Assembly (NCBI GenBank): GCA_964035775.1
Contig: OZ038316.1
Coordinates: forward strand, 31,728,969 to 31,792,968
Direction of reading: 5' to 3'
Source of the DNA: Osedax frankpressi
Taxonomy: Eukaryota > Annelida > Polychaeta > Sabellida > Siboglinidae
DNA: 64,000 nt
Part shown: one piece after another, positions 57,530-64,000 of the stretch
Position numbering within the stretch: position 1 is the stretch's first letter
How the letters are laid out: every line of letters starts with the position of its first letter
Program-made: the position numbers and the translations under genes
Notes under the pieces: generated by a model
What the model was told of the DNA's origin: nothing
Databases searched by the model: none
The model's input: the letters and a program-made list of their open reading frames with translations, nothing else

Positions 57530-58230
57530 ACCCTTACACTAACCCCTGCACTAACACCTGCATTAATACCTACACTACCCCTACACTACCCCCTACACTA
57601 CCCCCTACACTAACCCCTACACTACCCCCTACACTACCCCCTACACTACCACCTTCACTACCCCCTACACTACCCCCTACACTACCCCCTACACTACCCC
57701 CTACATTACCCCCTACACTAACCCCTACACTACCCCCTACACTACCCCCTACACTACCCCCTACACTACCCCCTACACTACCCCCTACACTACCCCCTAC
57801 ACTAACCCCTACACTACCCCCTACACTACCACCTTCACTACCCCCTACACTACCCCCTACACTACCCCCTACACTACCCCCTACACTACCCCCTACACTA
57901 CCCCCTACACTACCCCCTGCACTAACCCCTTCACTACCCCCTACACTACCCCCTACACTACCCCCTACACTACCACCTACACTACCCCCTACACTACCCC
58001 CTACACTACCCCCTACACTACCACCTACACTACCCCCTACACTACCACCTACACTACCACCTACACTAACCCCTTCACTACCCCCTACACTACCCCCTAC
58101 ACTAACCCCTACACTACCCCCTACACTAACCCCTGCACTAACCCCTACACTACCCCCTGCACTAACCTCTACACTACCCCTACACTACCCCTTCACTAAC
58201 CCCTACACTACCCCCTACACTAACCCTTAT
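57530..58230. repeat. 12-bp CTACACTACCCC array abutting an acceptor
   Basis: About 58 units of CTACACTACCCC with few variants. It ends about 15 bases before the acceptor CTCATCGCCACAG at 58243, so the array effectively is the polypyrimidine tract of that 3' splice site. Confidence 0.95.
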
Positions 58231-58243
58231 CTCATCGCCACAG

Positions 58244-58324
58244 ATCGCATTCAAGAGGAACTTCAGCCTCTCGGTCAACATTCAAATAGATGCGTAATGC
58301 TTATCAATGAACTCAGAGACACCG
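58244..58324 (+). CDS. FAM234-like, tenth visible exon
   Basis: Acceptor CTCATCGCCACAG, 81 nt, donor ACCG/GTTACA. Encodes RIQEELQPLGQHSNRCVMLI, NELRDT. Phase 1 at both ends; the next junction yields DTGGVHRMTL. Confidence 0.83.
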
Positions 58325-58346
58325 GTTACATTATATAGCGTGTTGA

Positions 58347-58430
58347 ATTTGTACACTGTACACTGTACACTGTACACTGTACAGTGTACAGTGTACAGTG
58401 TACACTGTACAGTGTACAGTGTACACTAGG
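58347..58430. repeat. 7-bp palindromic TGTACAC array with inversion
   Basis: ACTGTAC units followed by their reverse complement GTACAGT, then switched again, directly after a donor. It can fold into a long hairpin. The same motif occurs at about 23465-23500. Confidence 0.93.
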
Positions 58431-59378
58431 CGTGATCACTTTGAGTATAATTGCATCAGATTATCACAGGAAACTGCATGTTTATAGTATATACCCTAAT
58501 AATAAGTTATACATTTATTTTGTCAAATTTTGTCTAGTATAAGGTCACGCTTCAAAGTCTAACATTAGCAGATTAAAAAAACACATGTGGATAATAAAAA
58601 ATGTGAAAATTGAAGATTTGTAATACTTATAGTGCATATTTTTTGATGATATTATAGTACGCCATTTTGTTTTTATCATTCTAATAAAAAATATATAAAC
58701 AATAATTAAAAAAAAATATTCCTGGAATTTTCATGGAATTTCCTAGAATTTTCGAAAATTTTAATTATATTAATATATAAATTTGTTAAAAATATAAATG
58801 TTTATATTTTATAAATAAATTGTGCATAATTATGTTATTTTCACAAAATTCATAACAAATCATCTTTAAATAATTATATATGACTATTTATGAGTTTTTT
58901 TCAATCCAAAAAAATAGTGTTTTAGTTAGTGAATTTTGTTGGATTTTATCGCTATTTTTTTAATTATTAATCGACACAACATAAATATATTTTTTGCTAT
59001 ATCACTTTTGCTCAGATGACGGAAAATTAGTTAAAAATAAATATTCCATGGAAATTTTTTTTATCAATATTATATTATTTTAATAAATTAGCTGATTTTT
59101 GATATCCAACATTCAATAGAAGAATTTTTAAATTGTATACATATGTATATATAAATTGAGACAGATATAAACACATATACATAATAGAATAAGCACATGG
59201 AGTTATAATTATAAACACAGAGTTATAATATTATATTCAAATATAAAAAAGTCGTTATTAAAAAAATTAATTTGAATTTTAATAATTAAACAATTTAAAA
59301 TTAAATAATTTATTGAATGAAATCTTGTTTTGACTTAAAATAAGGCATTAATTGGCATTCTATAAATGTAACTTGTAT
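58431..59378. other. AT-rich intron
   Basis: About 0.95 kb of AT-rich sequence without recognised features. Confidence 0.55.
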
Positions 59379-59665
59379 TCATCCATCACAATCTATAGGC
59401 TTCGCTAAGCATTTGGATGTCTTCGATACAAGTTGAATATGCCGTTCAACTGTTTGTGTATGACTTGGGTAGTTACCAAATTCAAATATACAAATATTAT
59501 TAATGTCAAATGATCGCAGATAGGCTGTTGATATATCTACAATCAGCGGCAGTTGTCCTTCCGATATCAAGAAATAGGCCAGAAATAATAGCAGCCACTA
59601 TATTATCTCTAACACTATATCTCTCTGCGACCTTCGTAGTGTTTTCATAATATGGATGATGAGTC
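59379..59665 (-). pseudogene. Decayed antisense gene fragment, downstream exon
   Basis: Acceptor ATTATACCATTAG on the minus strand, then ENTTKVAERYSVRDNIVAAI; after a change of frame it reads NYPSHTQTVERHIQLVSKTS KCLAKPIDCDG. From memory this resembles a widespread uncharacterised invertebrate family with the block P-C-H-T-Q-A-V-E-R-x-V-K-L-V-T-E-A-S, often near transposons. It is broken in at least one place and lies antisense inside an intron of the FAM234-like gene. Origin not established. Confidence 0.45.
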
Positions 59666-59748
59666 CTAATGGTATAATGAATACATATTAGTATAAATTA
59701 ATTAATATATTAAACTATATTACAATAAGTGTATATTGATATACTTAC

Positions 59749-59841
59749 GTAGATGATAATTCTGCAGTAAATTCTTCAGAATTATATTCATCACCATCAT
59801 TATTTTCTGAAGTTGATGATTCAGTGAGAAAATGTTCATCG
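59749..59841 (-). pseudogene. Decayed antisense gene fragment, upstream exon
   Basis: Acceptor CTATTTCTCTCAG, 93 nt, donor TCTAC/GTAAGT. Encodes the acidic stretch DEHFLTESSTSENNDGDEYN SEEFTAELSS. Phase agrees with the exon at 59665. Shows that the fragment was once a spliced gene or was copied with its intron. Confidence 0.42.
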
Positions 59842-60236
59842 CTGAGAGAAATAGAGTATATTTAATTAAATAATTAAACCAATTAATAAGGGCGAAATGT
59901 TAATACATAACAAAATATTAAAAATCATACCTTAAATTAATCCAATAAATGATATTGAATATAATAAATTAGAAAAATATATTATTAACAATATCAATTA
60001 TTAATGTATATGAGGGCTGCCTGTCGATATATTTTTATTTTTCAAACAACTATTAGATACAACCTGTCCATCTATGTATCCTTACAATCGATCATCCCTA
60101 CTGTACACCGTTCGCTGTACACTTTTTACTACGATTTATTTAGACGTAAATATTGACTTACATTTTTTACAAAAATTCTCGCGGACATCGTAAAATATTG
60201 CATAGATAACTTTCAGCGTACTTATAATACGCGTAG

Positions 60237-60391
60237 GAGGTGTACACCGTATGACCTTACACCTCTCGGCAGGGGCGTTGGGAGATTTGGATGGAGACGG
60301 AGTATTGGATATGATAACCCTGAGCAGTTCGGCTACTTTTGTGAAAATGAATAACCACATGGGCGAAGAGATCAGCAATGAATACTCCCAG
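60237..60391 (+). CDS. FAM234-like, eleventh visible exon
   Basis: Acceptor ATACGCGTAG, 155 nt, donor CAG/GTCATT. Encodes GVHRMTLHLSAGALGDLDGD, GVLDMITLSSSATFVKMNNH, MGEEISNEYSQ, with the fifth FG-GAP loop. Phase 1 in, 0 out. A minus-strand frame over it is a shadow. Confidence 0.88.
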
Positions 60392-60944
60392 GTCATTAAT
60401 AGCAATAATCCTAAATGTATAATTATTCGTATAAGGCTTCATTTCGTATTAATTATCATCCGATTATCCAGTCTACAAATCTATGTATTCAAATGGTTGA
60501 ATAAGTTAATAAGGTAAATCTAGGTTATTTTCTCATTTGTAATATTTGTATCATGTCAAAAAGTTAAATTAAAATAATTTTTAAAACAATGTTTCTTTTT
60601 ATAATATAAATATAATATTAATTTAATAATATATATATTTACAATATATTAAAGTACAATTAAATTAACAATATAAATTAAGAAAGTATTATATAACAAA
60701 ATAGAACTAATATTTGTATTGTCTGATTTCTATTTTTAACCGAGTAATATGTTTATAAGATATACAAATTAAACATATGGAATTTTACAATAAATACAAT
60801 ATAACGTGTATAAAGTCATTATTAACTTTTATAAAGTAGTCATTTGTTTGCTATAAGCAGATCTCAAATATAGATATCAACAATAATCAAAAAAATCTAA
60901 ACCTTTTCTCAAATATAGATATCGATAAATCTTTACTTTTACAG
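60392..60944. other. AT-rich last intron
   Basis: Ordinary AT-rich intron of about 550 bp ending TCTTTACTTTTACAG. Confidence 0.7.
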
Positions 60945-61166
60945 AGTATCTTAAGGAAAGTCAATTTCATGGACATTATCTCCTCGAATCCAAAGTATTT
61001 GAAATTTAAGCCAGGCGCCCTCTGGCGGTCAGATTCTCTAATCGCTGAAACTATTGCTGCGGCGACTCATGCCACTCCCCTCTATGAGGTTGCTATGTTA
61101 CCGTTGTCAAGGCAACCATGGACAGCATACATTGGCAACAAGGCAGACGGTGTTTTTAGGCCATAG
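60945..61166 (+). CDS. FAM234-like, terminal exon with stop
   Basis: Acceptor CTTTACTTTTACAG, 73 codons and TAG. Encodes SILRKVNFMDIISSNPKYLK, FKPGALWRSDSLIAETIAAA, a short bridge, then PLSRQPWTAYIGNKADGVFR P. The QPW-T-x-Y-x-G-x-x-x-D-G-V-F ending is the conserved C-terminus of the family. Phase 0. Confidence 0.9.
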   Translation, partial: SILRKVNFMDIISSNPKYLKFKPGALWRSDSLIAETIAAATHATPLYEVAMLPLSRQPWTAYIGNKADGVFRP

Positions 61167-64000
61167 TTCTGGTCTAAATATTGTTAATGCCAACACTTTT
61201 CATTATTACACTCAATCATAACACTCACCATATTGCTATCCCTTACACATCTCTCTACACACTTCTTTCATTTCTATTTACACTCTTTACACATCTAACA
61301 CTAACTTTCACTTCCCCTAACACTAAATCTAACTTCCGCCTACATTCCACTTTTCATTCTGTTTAAATCACAAACTCAACCCCGTACGCCACCTCACATA
61401 TACTGTCTTCCGTACGTCTCCCTACACTCCACCCACACATACTGCCCCCCACACCCGACTTCATAAAAGTAAACTACTAACTCGACCTTCTGACCAGGAG
61501 GCATTTCCCGCGTGAATCCTACATTCAACTCAACTCATTGCTATTTTAACCTACAAGATATTTCCAACATCACAAATTACACTATATTCGATATAAACCG
61601 TCACGAATTATTATGTGATAGTTTAAAAGAATTATAAAGTAATTAGATATAAGTACTTTAATATAAAAATCCCACCCTAAATCGATGAACTCCTCGATTC
61701 AAACAACATGTGTATTCTTGTTATTACACCGTATTATATTGTCATGATGAACGGAATTTGTTTTTTGTCATTTTATTAACCTATAAAATGGACAAAATAT
61801 GAAAATTAATTTCATAAATCAAACTGATTATTTTGCATGTATTCTATTATAAAATTTAAAAGTGTGCCTTTTACAAAGTGATTATATTATCTTTTGATAT
61901 CATTATTTATATTTTATTAGAATAGTGATACTATATTATTCTTCCTTATAAAATAGAATTATAAATATTAATATTGTTATTAATTTCATTTTGTTAAATG
62001 ATATTGACTTTTACTATACAATAAACAAATTAAAATTAATAATCAATAACTAAATTTACTGAATTTCTAGCAGTCGTATAGTGTTTTAGTATACTTGTGT
62101 ATAAACCGCATAGTGTTTGTAAGTATGCTGACATTTTGTAAACTAAATATACTTTGTCTAAAATTAATCATAAAACCTATGAATAGCAATAGTATAAAAA
62201 CCAAGTGTTCGTTTAATAATGTATTATTAATAATGTAAATAAAATATTATTTCATTTTTATATGTCAATTTGAAAACATGAAATAAGAAAACATAATAAA
62301 TGACTTACCTACATATAGAAAGGAAAATGTTTCTAAAATAAAAATGATGTGCACAGGCTTATAATACGATTTAGTATAATCTTTGAAATATCGTTACCTG
62401 GATAATACGATAATGGATATTATTGCTCTACGTCCACTTGTATAACTTATTGTAATTCTACAAACCCATTATTCTGGTACACGTATACACTTACTACTAC
62501 AACTACCTATACTAATATAACTACTACAGATGATAATAAAACGTTAGATTTATTCACTCAATATACAACAAAAAGCTTTGTTCCGGACTGTTTTCTATGT
62601 GATAATAAATAAACGAAAATTACAAGATTTAGGAAAACTCGATAGCTAGAATAATAAATGATAAAAGGTAACTAAAAGTGAATGTTGATTTCTAAGGCCG
62701 GGGCTGATCCGAAAAAGTCCCAATTCACTTTCTGGAAGTTTCGCTTTTTGTCGACAACCTTTCATTAGATAATCTTAGATGATCTAAGTTTCCGCATTAG
62801 ATCGATGTAGATGTAATCCTACACACTTGTGTAATTTCCTTTAGCAAAGTACGATGAATATTAGCGTATCTCTCAACTACTTTGAATATCTCAGATATTT
62901 ATCATATGAGCCAAGATTACCAAGACACTCGGTGGCGTGAAATGTATAATTCTGAAATTTTTTGGTTGGCTGATTATTTCGTTCACGCTTAAATTATTTT
63001 TTAAGGTACATACAATTTTTATAAATTTAATTGATGATTTATTTATTAGAAAAAAATATAAAATTTCAATTGATTAATTTAATGCATGAAACGTTAAAAT
63101 TGTATATAACAGATAATGATTGTGAATGTAATCTTATATTAAAAGAGTGTGCTTTATTTGTCAATATACGATTGTACCATGAAATTAAATACATAATCGA
63201 ATTATATTTAACAAAAAACAAATTCTTCAAAAATTTAAAAATATAATTTCAAAATAAATGATTTGAAATATTAACTTTTTGCAATTATTTTCTTACTTTA
63301 TTTGACATCGCCTATTCTAATAATAATTTTATACAGTTCTACATTATGTTATAATAATATATAATTGTATACATTTTACTACAAATACTCGTTCATTATA
63401 ATAATTGTAGCAAGTTGTACGTTATCAGAAAAATCAAATATTAAGTAATATTCTATCAATTATCCCTATAAAATATGATGTATCTCAATAATATTTATAA
63501 ATATATATACATTAGAATAATGTTAATATTTAGATGAAAATAAATTTTAAATAATTTTAAATTTATAACCAAAGATTATTACTAAATATTAAATATATTT
63601 AATTATTCAATATAAAAAAATCCAATTATTATCTACAGATCTCAGCCTATCATTTAATAACCCGTATGTCAAAATCATATAGACGAGATAGGCGACTAGG
63701 TTTCTTTGTAATCTTGGATTTTTAAGCATGAGAAATATTTTATACGTGTTTCATGAGGTAATATATGCATATTTTATTTAAATAAACTATTGTTAACAAA
63801 ATATTGAATAATTATTGTTAACAAAATATTGAATAATTATTCAATATTTTATATCAAAGTTTCTATAAACTTACTAACTATTAGATATATGTTGGTTATA
63901 TGTGTTTGGAAGTAGTTTCTATATATTATCTGAATTACTTAGCTTATGTTACTTGTCTTATGTTATGAGTTGTGTTTTATAATTATATTAATGAAATAGT
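61167..64000. other. 3' flank, no assigned genes
   Basis: Probable 3' UTR followed by AT-rich DNA. AATAAA occurs at 62020-62025. A 14-bp direct duplication (TTGTTAACAAAATATTGAAT) lies near 63795-63840. The plus ORF at 63031-63246 (71 codons) is AT-driven and not supported. Confidence 0.5.

Larger units (their letters stand above)
32108..61166 (+). other. FAM234 (ITFG3)-like FG-GAP gene, locus overview
   Basis: Twelve plus-strand exons join with matching phases at all eleven visible junctions and end in a normal stop. They carry five D-x-D/N-x-D-G loops of the FG-GAP/VCBS type (DIDGDGRDD, DLNGDGHND, DLNGDGVAD, DVNNDGTMD, DLDGDGVLD). FAM234-specific blocks are KGVMIPPTLADVNNDG, APGYFNNDKHLDFIFHMN, TIVLDGRDGTTMW and the QPWTAYIGNKADGVF end. 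Family members are single-pass membrane proteins with a beta-propeller-like ectodomain. The N-terminal cytoplasmic, membrane and first ectodomain exons are not visible upstream of 32108. Exons total about 720 residues. Introns are almost wholly minisatellite. The nearest AATAAA I noticed after the stop is at 62020. Confidence 0.88.

Noticed and set aside
63031-63246. 71-codon plus-strand ORF
   Set aside because: Very AT-rich, Lys/Ile/Leu/Asn-dominated, no motif, and no splice or promoter context; chance is a sufficient explanation.

Overview
This is an AT-rich, intron-rich eukaryotic window, almost certainly from an invertebrate animal. It has short exons with GT-AG boundaries, one RING exon close to metazoan CNOT4, a FAM234-type FG-GAP gene, and decayed CR1/L2-like LINE sequence. 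I cannot name the phylum. Tandem arrays of dozens of unrelated unit types fill a large part of the window. A 200-base N run (31662-31861) sits inside one array.

Minus strand, about 2.5-21.6 kb: I read a chain of short exons whose splice phases agree at nearly every junction. From high to low coordinates it encodes a first integrase-type H2C2 zinc module (21604-20659), small linking exons (19461-18840), a long exon carrying a Thr/Pro/Ile/Asn-rich coding minisatellite (18135-17082), and a second H2C2 module (15942-14242). Next come the parts of an integrase-like core fold, spread over four exons (12746-10199). The last large exon (9340-7653) is rich in His/Ser/Thr/Pro and holds three coding minisatellites. 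The introns are what one expects of a host gene, so I read this as an integrase-derived (GIN1-like or Ginger/gypsy-derived) domesticated gene. It could also be two tandem paralogues. Below it on the same strand is the first RING exon of CNOT4 (2567-2665). A weak linking exon (5593-5644) raises the question of whether the two loci share transcripts.

About 23.3-31.1 kb is mostly extremely AT-rich sequence with TA/CA microsatellites, an old diverged duplication (26.1 and 27.6 kb), a few unassigned ORFs and a LINE 3' end (30655-31120). It separates the two loci, which run in opposite directions away from each other.

Plus strand, 32.1-61.2 kb: twelve phase-consistent exons of a FAM234 (ITFG3)-like FG-GAP/beta-propeller ectodomain protein, with five Ca-binding-type DxDxDG loops and a normal C-terminal exon and stop. 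The N-terminal and transmembrane exons are not visible. Nearly every intron is filled by a different minisatellite. These include a 24-bp array of about 2.2 kb, a 31-bp array of about 2.5 kb, a 14-bp array of about 69 units each carrying the bZIP/AP-1 palindrome ATGAGTCAT, and a 27-bp array of about 7.7 kb. One exon holds a coding minisatellite whose units carry N-glycosylation sequons. A decayed antisense gene fragment lies in the intron at 59.4-59.8 kb.

The most notable theme is that minisatellites have grown out of gene structure itself. Some sit inside exons in multiples of 3 bp. Others contain duplicated 3' splice-site/exon-start sequence (41.04-41.34 kb). Several abut acceptors with the pyrimidine-rich strand on the sense side. 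The long open frames across the arrays are consequences of unit length and are not treated as genes.
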